Assembly (NCBI RefSeq): GCF_042682745.1
Contig: NZ_JBHUIO010000011.1
Location: 558,001-622,000, forward strand
Reading direction: 5' to 3'
Source: Tumebacillus_A lipolyticus
GTDB taxonomy: Bacteria > Bacillota > Bacilli > Tumebacillales > Tumebacillaceae
Length of the DNA: 64,000 nt
Positions 11,144 through 19,743 of this stretch are shown here, one piece after another; position 1 is the first letter of the stretch, and every line of letters begins with the position of its first letter. The notes below the pieces were generated by a model. The model was not told where the DNA came from. It saw only the letters and a program-made list of their open reading frames with translations, and made no database searches. The position numbers were made by a program, and so were the translations under genes.

Positions 11144-11614
11144 ATGTCAGAGAAAGATCATTCGCATGACCACGCGCATCACAGCCATGCGGAAGCGAAG
11201 CACAGATTTTTGGAGCGCTTGAAAGGACAGGGTTTCAAATTGACCGGCAAGCGTCAAATGATCGTCAGCATCCTGCTGGCAGAGGATCGCTACATCTCCG
11301 CCAAAGAGCTGTTGGAGCAGATGCAAAAAACGTTTCCTCGCCTCTCCTTCGACACGGTGTACCGCAACTTGCACCTGCTGAAAGTGGAAGGCTTGATCGA
11401 AGAATCGACCTTCGGCGACGGAGGCAGCAAATATCGCATCGCCTGTGACACGCACGATCATCATCACCACTACATCTGCACGCTGTGCGGCAAGACGGAG
11501 TTGGTGGAGGGCTGTCCGATGGACATGCTCGGCATCACCGCACCCCAAGGCTTCAAAATCGAATCACATCGCTTTGAAATCTTCGGTCAGTGCGCAGATT
11601 GTCATCCCGTTTGA
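11144..11614 (+). CDS. Fur-family metal-dependent repressor (possibly Zur)
   Basis: A 156-residue Fur-superfamily regulator. The N-terminal tail is histidine-rich (HSHDHAHHSHAEAKHR). The winged helix spans roughly residues 25-95 (LTGKRQMIVSILL, FPRLSFDTVYRNLHLL). The dimerisation half has HDHHHHYICTLCGK and a second C-x-x-C (GQCADC), giving the structural zinc site. Zur-type zinc sensing is suggested by the His-rich tail, but Fur or another paralogue cannot be excluded without alignment. Ribosome site AAAGGAG at 10 nt. Its 3' end overlaps the convergent cbiX gene by 13 bp. Confidence 0.85.
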   Translation: MSEKDHSHDHAHHSHAEAKHRFLERLKGQGFKLTGKRQMIVSILLAEDRYISAKELLEQMQKTFPRLSFDTVYRNLHLLKVEGLIEESTFGDGGSKYRIACDTHDHHHHYICTLCGKTELVEGCPMDMLGITAPQGFKIESHRFEIFGQCADCHPV

Positions 11615-11973
11615 TCGGCGCGCCGAACACCGTCAAGCACAGCTTCGATCAGTTCTGGCGCGCCGCCGAGCGGCTCTGTCACATGAAGATTCACTTCCGA
11701 GTCGCCAAGCGCTTCCCGCACGAGCCGAAGCGCTTTTTTGCATAAAAAGCCGTCCGACAAAAAGAATGGAACCACGAAAAGGTCTGTCAGCTTCTGCGCT
11801 GCACAGACCTTTGCTGCTTCTTGGATCGAAGGTGCTATGTAGGCAAGGTAGCCGACTTCCACCGTCTGCATGCCCGTCGTCGTTCGCAAAAAGTGAACCA
11901 ACTTCCGCATCTCAACTTCTGCTTCCGGCACGTTGCTCCCGTGCGCGACGAGCAAAATCCCCACTGTGGTCAT
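11602..11973 (-). CDS. CbiX/SirB-type chelatase family protein
   Basis: A 123-residue single-domain protein of the CbiX small-subunit class. These enzymes insert Co or Fe into sirohydrochlorin for cobalamin or siroheme synthesis. The start ILLVAHGSNVPEA holds the catalytic His, and VVPFFLSDGFLCKKAL provides the second conserved region, where a His is usual in many homologues but is not obvious here. Excellent ribosome site AAAGGAGGT. No other tetrapyrrole gene lies nearby. The 13-bp tail-to-tail overlap with the metal repressor is notable. Confidence 0.75.
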   Translation of the reverse strand: MTTVGILLVAHGSNVPEAEVEMRKLVHFLRTTTGMQTVEVGYLAYIAPSIQEAAKVCAAQKLTDLFVVPFFLSDGFLCKKALRLVREALGDSEVNLHVTEPLGGAPELIEAVLDGVRRADQTG

Positions 11974-12009
11974 CTGCGCTACCTCCTTTCGCCATCCCTT
12001 CCCCCCATC

Positions 12010-12675
12010 TTACTCCTTTTTGTTCCCCAGTTCCACAAATCTGTGTTTGAGCGCGTAGATCGCCGCCTGCGTCCGATCTTCCACACCGAGCTTGGCCAGA
12101 ATGTTGCTCACATGCGTCTTCACCGTCTTGATGCCGATGAAGAGCGCCTCGCCGATCTGCTGATTGGTCAGACCTTTAGCGAGCAGGCGCAACACCTCAC
12201 CCTCCCGCTCGGTCAGCGTGTCGAACAGCGTCTCCGCTTGCACTTTCGGCTTTTGCAAGGCGGCGAGCATCTTCGTTGCAACCTGCGGCTCCAACACCGT
12301 CTCCCCCGCCCACACTTTGCGGATCGAAGCGACCAGCTCCGCGCCCAGCACCGTCTTCAGAAGATATCCAGACGCGCCCGCCTCAAGCGCAGGCATCACC
12401 TTGTCATCCTCCACAAACGAGGTGAGCACCAGCACTTTTGTGGCTGGGCATGCTCGCAACACCTCGCGCGTCGCCATGATGCCGTCCATGCCCGGCATCA
12501 CCAGATCCATCAGCACGAGGTCCGGCTTGAGCGCCAAGACCTGCTCGACCGCTCGCTCACCCGAATTCGCCTCGCCGATCACCTCGATGTCCAACTCGGT
12601 GAGCAGATAGGTGCGGATTCCCTGCCGCACCATGTCATGATCATCGACCAGCAAGATTCGGATTCTCTTTTCCAT
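12010..12675 (-). CDS. liaR: LuxR-family response regulator LiaR
   Basis: A 221-residue NarL/LuxR-type regulator. The receiver domain (1-120) has the acidic pocket LLVDDHD, the phospho-acceptor Asp in DLVLMDLVMPG and the conserved Lys in GYLLKT. A GerE/LuxR helix-turn-helix follows at about 150-210 (LTEREGEVLRLLAKGLTNQQIG). It is the last gene of the liaF-liaS-liaR operon and starts inside liaS. Partnered with LiaS, it responds to cell-envelope stress such as lipid II-binding antibiotics. A promoter block shared with an ABC operon (see findings) is a candidate target. Confidence 0.92.
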   Translation of the reverse strand: MEKRIRILLVDDHDMVRQGIRTYLLTELDIEVIGEANSGERAVEQVLALKPDLVLMDLVMPGMDGIMATREVLRACPATKVLVLTSFVEDDKVMPALEAGASGYLLKTVLGAELVASIRKVWAGETVLEPQVATKMLAALQKPKVQAETLFDTLTEREGEVLRLLAKGLTNQQIGEALFIGIKTVKTHVSNILAKLGVEDRTQAAIYALKHRFVELGNKKE

Positions 12676-13771
12676 CCGCTTCCCCCTCCCTTTCGCTCAA
12701 CATGTTCACGCTCACCCGCACCTCGGTCCCCGTGTCGAGCGAGGAGCGCACCGAACATCGCCCGCCGACCTCCTCGGCGCGCTCTCTGATCGACCGCAAG
12801 CCGTACGATCCGTCCCGCATCGTGTTCGGGTCGAATCCCACCCCATCATCGCGCACGATCAGCGTGACCTGCTCCCCTTCTCGGAGCAGTCGCACTTGCA
12901 ACAGCTTGGCAGACGCGTGGCGCACCACGTTGGAGATCGCCTCCTGTACCACGCGGAACAGATGGGACTCCAGCCGGTCGCTCAGCGGAGCGACACTCGT
13001 CACATCGAGATCATAGCGAATCCCGTGGCGCGGGCAGACATCATGTAAAAATTGCTCCAGCGCTTCCCCGAGCGATCTGCCTTCCAGCTCGACCGGGCGA
13101 AGCTGCAAGAGGAGCGCTCTCATCTGCGCCTGCGCTTTTGCGGCCATCTCCTCCGTCTGCTCCACCAGCGGGCGGGCGCGCTCCACATCGAGCGCGAGCA
13201 GCTTGTTCGCCGCACCGGCCGTCATGCCGAGCGCAAACAGCTGCTGGGAGACGGAGTCGTGCAACTCCCGCGAGAGCCGAGCTCGCTCTTCCATCGCCGC
13301 CACGTTTGCCGACTGCTGAAAGAGCTGTTCATTCTTTTTGACCAGCTGTTCCAGGGCGATCTTCTGCTCTTCCAGCCGCTCCGCCATCCGGTTGAGCGAG
13401 GTGGCCAACTCCTCCATCTCATCGTCCACCTCCTCGACGCCGATGCGATGCCCGAGCCGTCCGTTCGCCCACAGAAGCGTCGCTTCGTGCATCGTTTGCA
13501 CCCGTCTCCGAAACGACCGCGACTCGACAAACCCGGTAATGCCTCCGACCAGCAAGGCGGAGAGCAGGCCGGACACCACCAGGATCGCGACCAGCCCTTC
13601 CGACCAGATCTCCTGCGGCAGGAGAGCATGCTTTGTCAACAGCCCTCCGAGCAGCACGCCGAAGATCACCAGCCCTGAGAAAACGGCAAGCGCCGCCGCC
13701 GATGTGCGCACAAAGGCGAACAGCATCGACCAGCGGACACTCCGAAAGCGTTGCTCAAACTCGTTGGACAT
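12641..13771 (-). CDS. liaS: Sensor histidine kinase LiaS
   Basis: About 376 residues. Two N-terminal transmembrane segments flank a short external loop, the intramembrane-sensing type. A HAMP-like region follows, then a HisKA_3 dimerisation domain with the phospho-acceptor in ARLSRELHDSVSQQLFALG, and an HATPase domain with N-box VVQEAISNVVRHA and G-box DDGVGFD. This HisKA_3 class pairs with LuxR-type regulators such as LiaR encoded next. ATG at 13771 has GGTGAT upstream; one at 13780 is also possible. It overlaps the end of liaF and the start of liaR. Confidence 0.92.
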   Translation of the reverse strand: MSNEFEQRFRSVRWSMLFAFVRTSAAALAVFSGLVIFGVLLGGLLTKHALLPQEIWSEGLVAILVVSGLLSALLVGGITGFVESRSFRRRVQTMHEATLLWANGRLGHRIGVEEVDDEMEELATSLNRMAERLEEQKIALEQLVKKNEQLFQQSANVAAMEERARLSRELHDSVSQQLFALGMTAGAANKLLALDVERARPLVEQTEEMAAKAQAQMRALLLQLRPVELEGRSLGEALEQFLHDVCPRHGIRYDLDVTSVAPLSDRLESHLFRVVQEAISNVVRHASAKLLQVRLLREGEQVTLIVRDDGVGFDPNTMRDGSYGLRSIRERAEEVGGRCSVRSSLDTGTEVRVSVNMLSEREGEADGKENPNLAGR

Positions 13772-14522
13772 TGAGATCACCGATCTTCACTTCGATCAGC
13801 AGGCGCACCTTCCGCTCCGCATCCTGATAGCCTTCGCTCTGGTAGAACAGGGCGCCGCTTCCGTTGCTCGATCGATCGAACAGCGTGACAGAGCCGATTT
13901 TACAGTGCGCTTCGATCGAGACGGCCAGCCCTTCCGGCAACCGGACATCCACATCGCCCATCTTGCACTCCACCTCAAGCACCGTCTCCCCTTCTGGAAT
14001 CGGCGTCTCGCTGAGATCCATGCGGATCGAACCGATCTTCTGCTCGATGAACGAATCCCGCAGCGGCCAGTTTGGCCCGCCGACGAACAGGTCGCCAATC
14101 TTGCTCTTGATCGTCGATGTTCTGTGGCGCCCGCCTTCATGAGTCGAGCCCCACATCTCCTCTCCCCAATCGCCATCGCGAATGATCGAGATCCTGCCGC
14201 GTGGGCGTCGCCCAAACAGCAGCGATACGCCGAGCAGAACCAGAACGCCCGGGATGATCCACGACGAGAACGAAGCGATCCCCAGGAAGTCGAGCAACAG
14301 CACCCCGCCGAGCAGAATCAGCATCAGCGGGAAGACCCGCAATCCTTTTCGTCTGCGCCGAAAGCCGGAGATCACGCCATCCAGCCCCCAGAGGATCAAG
14401 AACAGCGGCCACAAGGTGGAAAAAGAATCCCCGATCGAGTGGATGTCAAACAAACCGAAGTTGGGCACCAAGAGCATAAAAGCTACTAACAGAAGTGCGA
14501 TACCGCCAACTTTACTTCTCAC
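13755..14522 (-). CDS. liaF: LiaF-like inhibitor of the LiaSR system
   Basis: A 255-residue protein with about four N-terminal hydrophobic helices (residues 5-110) and a C-terminal cytoplasmic beta-rich domain with repeats such as KIGDLFVGGP, KIGSIRMDL, KMGDVDVRLP, KIGSVTLF and KIGDLNVQ, typical of the LiaF C-terminal domain. In related bacteria LiaF keeps LiaS inactive until the envelope is stressed. It uses a GTG start at 14522 with GGGG upstream. First gene of liaFSR; the promoter block at 14595-14665 lies about 75 bp upstream. Confidence 0.9.
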   Translation of the reverse strand: MRSKVGGIALLLVAFMLLVPNFGLFDIHSIGDSFSTLWPLFLILWGLDGVISGFRRRRKGLRVFPLMLILLGGVLLLDFLGIASFSSWIIPGVLVLLGVSLLFGRRPRGRISIIRDGDWGEEMWGSTHEGGRHRTSTIKSKIGDLFVGGPNWPLRDSFIEQKIGSIRMDLSETPIPEGETVLEVECKMGDVDVRLPEGLAVSIEAHCKIGSVTLFDRSSNGSGALFYQSEGYQDAERKVRLLIEVKIGDLNVQRV

Positions 14523-14594
14523 ACAGCTCGTCCCCTCTCATCTCTAGTTCAAGTATATGCCAGGTAAAGGCTTACTTCCATTCCTTATATTTTT

Positions 14595-14665
14595 ATTTTA
14601 TATCGGTCGAGGTGAAACTGCGCCGACCCGCAGACCGTCTTTCTCTCCGTCTGGAGGCGGAGAGG
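14595..14665 (-). promoter_or_regulatory. liaFSR promoter: 54-bp conserved block plus -10 element
   Basis: On the minus strand a 54-bp block (14665 to 14612) ends in GGTCGGCGCAGTTTCAC. After exactly 11 nt comes TAAAAT (14600-14595), a plausible -10. The same block, 43 of 54 positions identical and at the same 11-nt distance from a TACAAT, occurs at 19814-19744 before the ABC operon. No standard -35 is present, as expected for an activator-dependent promoter. Confidence 0.7.
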
Positions 14666-14713
14666 AAAAATGACCGATGTAAACGTTTTCAAATAGTTTC
14701 AACGAAATTTGTG

Positions 14714-14742
14714 TTGTCAATCCGATTTTCTGGTGATACGAT
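14714..14742 (+). promoter_or_regulatory. Sigma-A-type promoter of the serine operon
   Basis: TTGTCA (14714-14719), 17-bp spacer, TACGAT (14737-14742). It begins transcription just ahead of the T-box leader. Confidence 0.65.
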
Positions 14743-14760
14743 TACAGCAAATCCACAATC

Positions 14761-15105
14761 CGAAAACGCTACGAAGGAATTGTCCGCCACTTCATGTTTC
14801 AGAGAGCCGGTGGTCGCTGTGAACCGGCACATGGGTGATGTGACAGAGCATTCCTGAGCGCTTTTCCTGAACGCCGCTTGACCTTGACGAGGCAGGCAGG
14901 TCAGTAGGGAATGACGGTTGGCTCCGTTATCGGCCGAGGTTTCAGCTGGCAACACCGTTGCGGCTGCGACCTGCTGAGGCAGCAACGCGCGAGCTTGCTG
15001 CGAACAAGGGTGGAACCACGAAGGATCTGTAATCCTCTCGTCCCTTTCTGCACATCATAGACAGAGCTATGAGCAGGTGCGGAAAGGGATGGGAGGATTT
15101 TTTGC
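14761..15105 (+). promoter_or_regulatory. T-box leader, probably tRNA-Ser responsive
   Basis: The distal stem I signature AGAGAGCCGGTGG...GTGAACCGGC lies at 14801-14828. The following GACAG-AGC-A...TGAG pattern places a serine codon AGC at 14847-14849 in the specifier position. The T-box sequence AGGGTGGAACCACG is at 15007-15020. A strong terminator stem (15031-15103, TTTTTT end) follows. Uncharged tRNA would stabilise the antiterminator and switch on the downstream aminotransferase and serA. The base after UGG is A, which would pair with a U discriminator, whereas bacterial tRNA-Ser usually has G; this is noted as a finding. Confidence 0.88.
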
Positions 15106-15143
15106 TGTTCATAAAAACAACGGTCGATGAGGAGATGAACGAG

Positions 15144-16310
15144 ATGTTTCAAGAGCAAATGATGTTGCGCATCCCAGGTCCTACCCCGATTCCTCCCCAG
15201 GTGGAGCGAGCGATGAACCGCCCGATGATCGGACACCGCAGCGGCGAGTTTTCTCGCCTGTTCGCAGAGACTGCCACCCGCTTGAAGCGCGTGTTTCAAA
15301 CGGAGCAGGACGTGCTGGTATTAGCAGGCTCTGGCACAGCAGGCCTAGAAGCTGCGGTCAGCAACGTGATCTCGCCTGGCGACAAAGTGATCGTGCTGGT
15401 CGGGGGGAATTTTGGCGAGCGGTTTGTGAAGATCGGCGAGGCGTACGGCGCGACCGTGCTGCGGGTCGAAGCCAGATGGGGGGAGCAGATCGACCCGGAG
15501 CTGGTCGCGCTGACGCTCGCCGAACATCCTGATACGAAAGCGGTGTTCGCAACACACTGCGAGACCTCCACCGGCGTGTTGCATCCGATCGAGGAGATCG
15601 CCCGCCGCGTACGCGCGACAGACGCCCTGCTGATCGTCGATGCGGTCTCTTCGCTCGGTGCGGTCGAGCTGCCGATGGACGAGTGGGGGATCGACATCGT
15701 CGTCACCGGCTCCCAGAAGGCGTTGATGCTCCCGCCTGGGTTGACCTTCCTCGCGTTGAGCGCACGAGCGTGGCAGGCGGTGGAGGAAAGTCGTGCTCCG
15801 CGTTTTTACTTCGATCTTCGCGCCTACCGCAAGCAGCTGCAGGCGAACACCACGCCCTACACCGCCCCGGTCACCTTGATCTTCGCGCTGGCCGAAGTGC
15901 TGACGCTGTTCGAAGCGGAAGGGCTGACTGCGATCTATGACCGCCACCTGCTCTTGCAGGCGATGACGCGAAGCGCCATCCGTGCGCTCGGGCTGCCGCT
16001 GTTCACCAGTGAGGCGGCAGCATCGCCAACCGTCACGTCGGTCGGACCTTGTGAGTTCGATGTGGAGGCGTTCCGCAAAACGCTTCGCAACGACTGCAAC
16101 CTCGCCATCGCCGGCGGGCAACAGCATCTGAAAGGTCAGATCTTTCGCATCGGTCACATGGGCTATTGCTCGCCTGCCGATCTGTTGCAAGCGATCGCAC
16201 TGCTGGAGATCGGCCTGATCAGAAGCGGTGTGCAGGTCGAGCTCGGACAAGGCGTGCGCGCTGCGCAAGCGGTTTGGTTGGAACAAAAGGAGGTCGTACA
16301 TCATGGCTAA
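15144..16310 (+). CDS. Class V aminotransferase (serine/alanine-glyoxylate type), serine operon
   Basis: A 388-residue PLP enzyme of the pyridoxal aminotransferase class V. It opens with LRIPGPTPIPPQV, the family's N-terminal signature. It has the co-factor lysine in VTGSQKALMLPPG and a C-terminal RIGHMGYC motif. Related proteins are annotated as serine-glyoxylate or alanine-glyoxylate aminotransferases. Next to serA and under a serine T-box it most likely acts as phosphoserine aminotransferase substitute or in serine-glycine interconversion; that is inferred from context. Start at 15144 has GAGGAG at 9 nt; longer frames begin inside the T-box terminator. It overlaps serA by 8 bp. Confidence 0.88.
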   Translation: MFQEQMMLRIPGPTPIPPQVERAMNRPMIGHRSGEFSRLFAETATRLKRVFQTEQDVLVLAGSGTAGLEAAVSNVISPGDKVIVLVGGNFGERFVKIGEAYGATVLRVEARWGEQIDPELVALTLAEHPDTKAVFATHCETSTGVLHPIEEIARRVRATDALLIVDAVSSLGAVELPMDEWGIDIVVTGSQKALMLPPGLTFLALSARAWQAVEESRAPRFYFDLRAYRKQLQANTTPYTAPVTLIFALAEVLTLFEAEGLTAIYDRHLLLQAMTRSAIRALGLPLFTSEAAASPTVTSVGPCEFDVEAFRKTLRNDCNLAIAGGQQHLKGQIFRIGHMGYCSPADLLQAIALLEIGLIRSGVQVELGQGVRAAQAVWLEQKEVVHHG

Positions 16311-17895
16311 CTTTCGCGTGCTGGTCAGCGATCCGATCTCCGAACAGGGCCTTGCCTCGCTGCTCGAAGCGGAGGAGGTGACGGTCGACATCCGCACCGA
16401 CCTCACCCCCGACACGCTGTTGCAAGTGATCGGCAGCTATGACGCACTGCTCGTGCGCTCGCAGACGAAGGTGACCGCAGAGGTGATTCAGGCGGGCGTC
16501 AACCTGCGCGCCATCGGACGGGCCGGCGTCGGCGTGGACAACATCGACGTCACGGCCGCCACACAGCGCGGCGTGATCGTGATCAACGCGCCGGACGGCA
16601 ATACGATCTCCACCTGTGAGCATACGTTTGCGATGCTGCTCTCGTTGGCGCGCAAGATCCCGCAAGCGCATGGGCGGTTAAAAGCGGGCGATTGGGACAG
16701 AAAATCGTTTGTCGGCGTCGAGTTGAACGGCAAGACGCTCGGAATCTTAGGCTTTGGGCGCATCGGGTCAGAAGTGGCCAAACGGGCGCTCGCCTTCAAC
16801 ATGCGGGTGTTGGCCTACGACCCGTTCTTAACTCGCGAGCGCGCCGAAAAGCTCGGCGTGATCATGTCCAGCATCGAGGAGATCGTCGAGGGTGCCGATT
16901 TTATCACCGTGCACACCCCGCTGATCAAAGAGACGAAACATCTGCTCTCCAGCGAGCAGTTCGCGCGGATGAAACCGGGCGTTCGCGTGCTCAACTGTGC
17001 GCGCGGCGGCATCATCGACGAAGCGGCGCTGGTGGAGGCGGTGCAGAGCGGCAAAGTGGCGGGCGCTGCGCTCGACGTGTTCGAAGTGGAGCCGGCGACG
17101 CTCGCCAATCGGCTGGTACAGCTGGACGAAGTGATCATCACCCCGCATCTCGGCGCTTCGACCGAAGAGGCGCAGATCAACGTGGCGATCGACGTCGGGC
17201 GGGAACTGCTGCACATCCTGCGCGACCAGTCGTTTAAAAATGCGGTCAACTTGCCGTCCCTGTCTGATGAAGCGATGCGCACGATCTCACCTTATGTGAC
17301 CCTGGCAGAAAAGGCGGGTCGCCTCGCCGCCTCGCTTGCGACCGGGTCGATCCAAAAGATCGAGATGATCTACGCGGGCAAGCTGGCCGACAAGCAGACA
17401 GACCCTTTGACCCGCTCGATCCTCAAAGGGCTGCTCGGCTACCATCACGGCGAAGAGGTCAACTATGTCAACGCGCCGTTTCTCGCCGAGCAACACCGCA
17501 TCCGCCTGACCGAGACGAAAACGTCTCGTCACGACCTTTACGCCGATCTGCTGCAAGTGAACGTGCACACCGAGACGAGCTCCGTCACGATCGCCGGAAC
17601 GCTGATCGCCGACCTCGGCCCGCGCATCGTGCAGATCGACGACTTCAAAGTGGATCTCGCCCCTGAAGGCACACTGCTGATGACGGAGCACCTCGACCAG
17701 CCGGGCATGATCGGAAAGGTGGGCACGCTGCTCGGCGGCGCAAACGTCAACATCGCTTCGATGCAGGTCGCCCGCCGTCAAGTCGGAGGGCTCGCGCTGA
17801 TGATCCTGACGGTCGATAAAGTTCTCGACGCGGACACGCTCGCGAGGATCGAATCGATCGAGGGCATTCACCGCGTGCGAGAAGTGACAATTTAA
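16303..17895 (+). CDS. serA: D-3-phosphoglycerate dehydrogenase SerA
   Basis: A 530-residue long-form SerA, the first enzyme of serine synthesis, oxidising 3-phosphoglycerate with NAD. The N-terminal substrate domain is split around a Rossmann domain with GILGFGRIGSEVAKR. The catalytic Arg is in RVLNCARGGIIDE, the Glu in DVFEVEP, and the His in ITPHLGASTEEAQ. An intervening domain follows and then a C-terminal ACT domain (from about residue 455: LLMTEHLDQPGMIGKVGTLL) for serine feedback. Start ATG at 16303 has AAAGGAGG at 8-9 nt. Co-transcribed with the aminotransferase under the T-box. Confidence 0.95.
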   Translation: MANFRVLVSDPISEQGLASLLEAEEVTVDIRTDLTPDTLLQVIGSYDALLVRSQTKVTAEVIQAGVNLRAIGRAGVGVDNIDVTAATQRGVIVINAPDGNTISTCEHTFAMLLSLARKIPQAHGRLKAGDWDRKSFVGVELNGKTLGILGFGRIGSEVAKRALAFNMRVLAYDPFLTRERAEKLGVIMSSIEEIVEGADFITVHTPLIKETKHLLSSEQFARMKPGVRVLNCARGGIIDEAALVEAVQSGKVAGAALDVFEVEPATLANRLVQLDEVIITPHLGASTEEAQINVAIDVGRELLHILRDQSFKNAVNLPSLSDEAMRTISPYVTLAEKAGRLAASLATGSIQKIEMIYAGKLADKQTDPLTRSILKGLLGYHHGEEVNYVNAPFLAEQHRIRLTETKTSRHDLYADLLQVNVHTETSSVTIAGTLIADLGPRIVQIDDFKVDLAPEGTLLMTEHLDQPGMIGKVGTLLGGANVNIASMQVARRQVGGLALMILTVDKVLDADTLARIESIEGIHRVREVTI

Positions 17896-17941
17896 ATAGG
17901 AAGAGAGAGCGGCTCGCAACTTGAGCCGCCCTTTCCTATTT
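17894..17941. terminator. Bidirectional terminator, serA / ABC permease
   Basis: AAATAGGAA...TTCCTATTT outer stem and GCGGCTC...GAGCCGC inner stem, overlapping the serA stop and abutting the stop of the convergent permease gene. Confidence 0.75.
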
Positions 17942-18760
17942 GGTACGCCAATTGATCTTTTTGGTGATCAGGACGGTGAAGCAGAGCGCATATCCGACCA
18001 GGATCAACAGATTCCAGCCGACAGACGCATCATATCCGCTGAGCAACAGCGTGCGCGCCGCTTCTGCGATATAGGTGGTGGGAAAGAGATAGGAGATCCA
18101 CTGCAGAAAAGCGGGCAGCTGGTCGAGCGTGACCATCACCGGGGACAGGAAGGAGAGAAACATCAGCAGCACTTGCCCCATCATGTTGGCCAGCTGTTGG
18201 TTTTTCGCCCAGAAGCCGATCATCGTGCCGAACGCGGAACAGACGTAGATCGCCAGCAGAAACATCGGCAGCAGCCACCAACTGTAGTGAAAATCGACCT
18301 GATAGACCAACGCCCCGAGCACGGCCATCACAGCGACCGAGGGAATCGTGTTCAGCAATCCTCTGAACAGGACGGCGATGATAAAGGATAGCTTGTGGAT
18401 CGGCAGTGATAGATAGTAGGTAAAATGGCCTTGCTCTTTTTGCCAAGCGATGTTTTGCGACATCACGTTCACCCCGGTCAGGATCACCGCGAAGATCATA
18501 TTCCCCGCAATCGCTTGTACGATATATTCTGGAGTCGGATTCGGATTTAAAAATTTCATAAAGAGCAGCGTCGTCAGCGGGAAGATGCTGGCCAGCACCA
18601 CCACCCACATCCAGGACTCGCGCAGTTCTAACATCTGCATCCAACACATGGTTGCCACTTCGCTCACCTTGCGCTTCCAAGCGGGAATCCCCTCTCGCTT
18701 GATCACCGACTGCGGCAGTACCCTTTGTTGCTCCATCGCTTCCATCATCGTCGCTTTCAT
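17936..18760 (-). CDS. ABC-2 type transporter permease
   Basis: A 274-residue membrane protein with six hydrophobic segments, of the ABC-2 export-permease type. A conserved MSQNIAWQKEQGHFTYYLSLP segment (split by charged residues) follows TM2, as in NatB/YadH-like permeases. It overlaps the ATPase gene by its start region (ATG at 18760; ATPase stop at 18762), so the pair is co-translated. Substrate unknown. The shared promoter block suggests control with liaFSR and therefore a role in envelope stress; this is inference. Confidence 0.85.
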   Translation of the reverse strand: MKATMMEAMEQQRVLPQSVIKREGIPAWKRKVSEVATMCWMQMLELRESWMWVVVLASIFPLTTLLFMKFLNPNPTPEYIVQAIAGNMIFAVILTGVNVMSQNIAWQKEQGHFTYYLSLPIHKLSFIIAVLFRGLLNTIPSVAVMAVLGALVYQVDFHYSWWLLPMFLLAIYVCSAFGTMIGFWAKNQQLANMMGQVLLMFLSFLSPVMVTLDQLPAFLQWISYLFPTTYIAEAARTLLLSGYDASVGWNLLILVGYALCFTVLITKKINWRTK

Positions 18761-18761
18761 C

Positions 18762-19706
18762 TTAGATCGAACCTTCCTTTCCACCCAGCGTGAAATACAC
18801 ATCCTCTAAGCTCGGCGGCACGAGTCGATATTCTTCACATGCCTCCCCCGCCTGCGAGAGGACAGTCTGCAACGCTTCTCCTGCACGATCCTTCTCCATG
18901 AACAGGCGCAGTTTTTGCTCGGCCGGGCGGTCGATCGTTCCGTAGCTGGCGAGCATGTCTGCCAGCCGATCGCCCGCGTGCGACTGAACGGTCAACTCCA
19001 GACGCAACCGGCTGTCCACCTGCTGTTTGAGCTTCCTGACCGTGTCATAGGCGAGCAGTTTGCCATGATCGATCACCGCCACTTTGTCCACCACCTGTTC
19101 CGCCTCCAACACGTTGTGCGTCACCAGCAGGATCGTCGTGCCCTCGCGGCGGTTTTTTTCTGCCAACAGATCCCACAGTTGACGCCTGCGCTCCGGGTCG
19201 AGCTCGTTGGTCGGCTCGTCGAGGATCAGCACGGGCAGTTCGCCGATCAATACGGTCGCAAAGCCGACCATCCGCTGCTGCCCGCCCGACATTTTGCGAA
19301 TCTCCCGCTTGCGGACTTCGCCGAGATCTAGCTGCTCGATCAGTCGGTCCGTCTCCCGCTTGGCAGCCGCCCGCGACATCCCGCGCAGGCGCCCGGTGCA
19401 GTAGATCGCCTCATACCCGGTCAGCGCATCGAGCGCAGCCGGCCGCTGGGCGTAGTAGCCGACATACTGCGGGATCAGATCTGCCCGCTTCACCACATCG
19501 ACTCCGAACAGCCGAATCTCGCCCGCAGTTGGGCTGACATGCCCGACCATCTGCTTGATCAGCGTCGACTTGCCGGCACCGTTCGGGCCGAGCACCCCGA
19601 CCACCTCTCCTTGTGCGACCGAGAACGAGATCTCTTCGTTCGCCACCTTTTTGTTCTCGTATACTTTCGTCAGCCCGACGACCTCATACACGTTGTTCAC
19701 CATCAT
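18762..19706 (-). CDS. ABC transporter ATP-binding protein
   Basis: A 314-residue ATPase. Walker A GPNGAGKST near residue 40, signature KMSGGQQRMVGFATVL, Walker B PVLILDEPTNELD and the switch His in LLVTHNVLEAE. A C-terminal extension of about 100 residues follows, as in drug- and lipid-export ATPases of the CcmA/DrrA type. Start at 19706 has GGAGGGGGAG 4 nt upstream. It forms a two-gene operon with the permease. The 54-bp block upstream is shared with liaFSR. Confidence 0.88.
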   Translation of the reverse strand: MMVNNVYEVVGLTKVYENKKVANEEISFSVAQGEVVGVLGPNGAGKSTLIKQMVGHVSPTAGEIRLFGVDVVKRADLIPQYVGYYAQRPAALDALTGYEAIYCTGRLRGMSRAAAKRETDRLIEQLDLGEVRKREIRKMSGGQQRMVGFATVLIGELPVLILDEPTNELDPERRRQLWDLLAEKNRREGTTILLVTHNVLEAEQVVDKVAVIDHGKLLAYDTVRKLKQQVDSRLRLELTVQSHAGDRLADMLASYGTIDRPAEQKLRLFMEKDRAGEALQTVLSQAGEACEEYRLVPPSLEDVYFTLGGKEGSI

Positions 19707-19743
19707 CTGTCTCCCCCTCCAGCGCTTTGCACTTGATGGTTTT

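Noticed and set aside
15069..15143. N-terminal extension of the class V aminotransferase
   Set aside because: It would start inside the T-box terminator; the ribosome site and the family's usual N-terminus support 15144.
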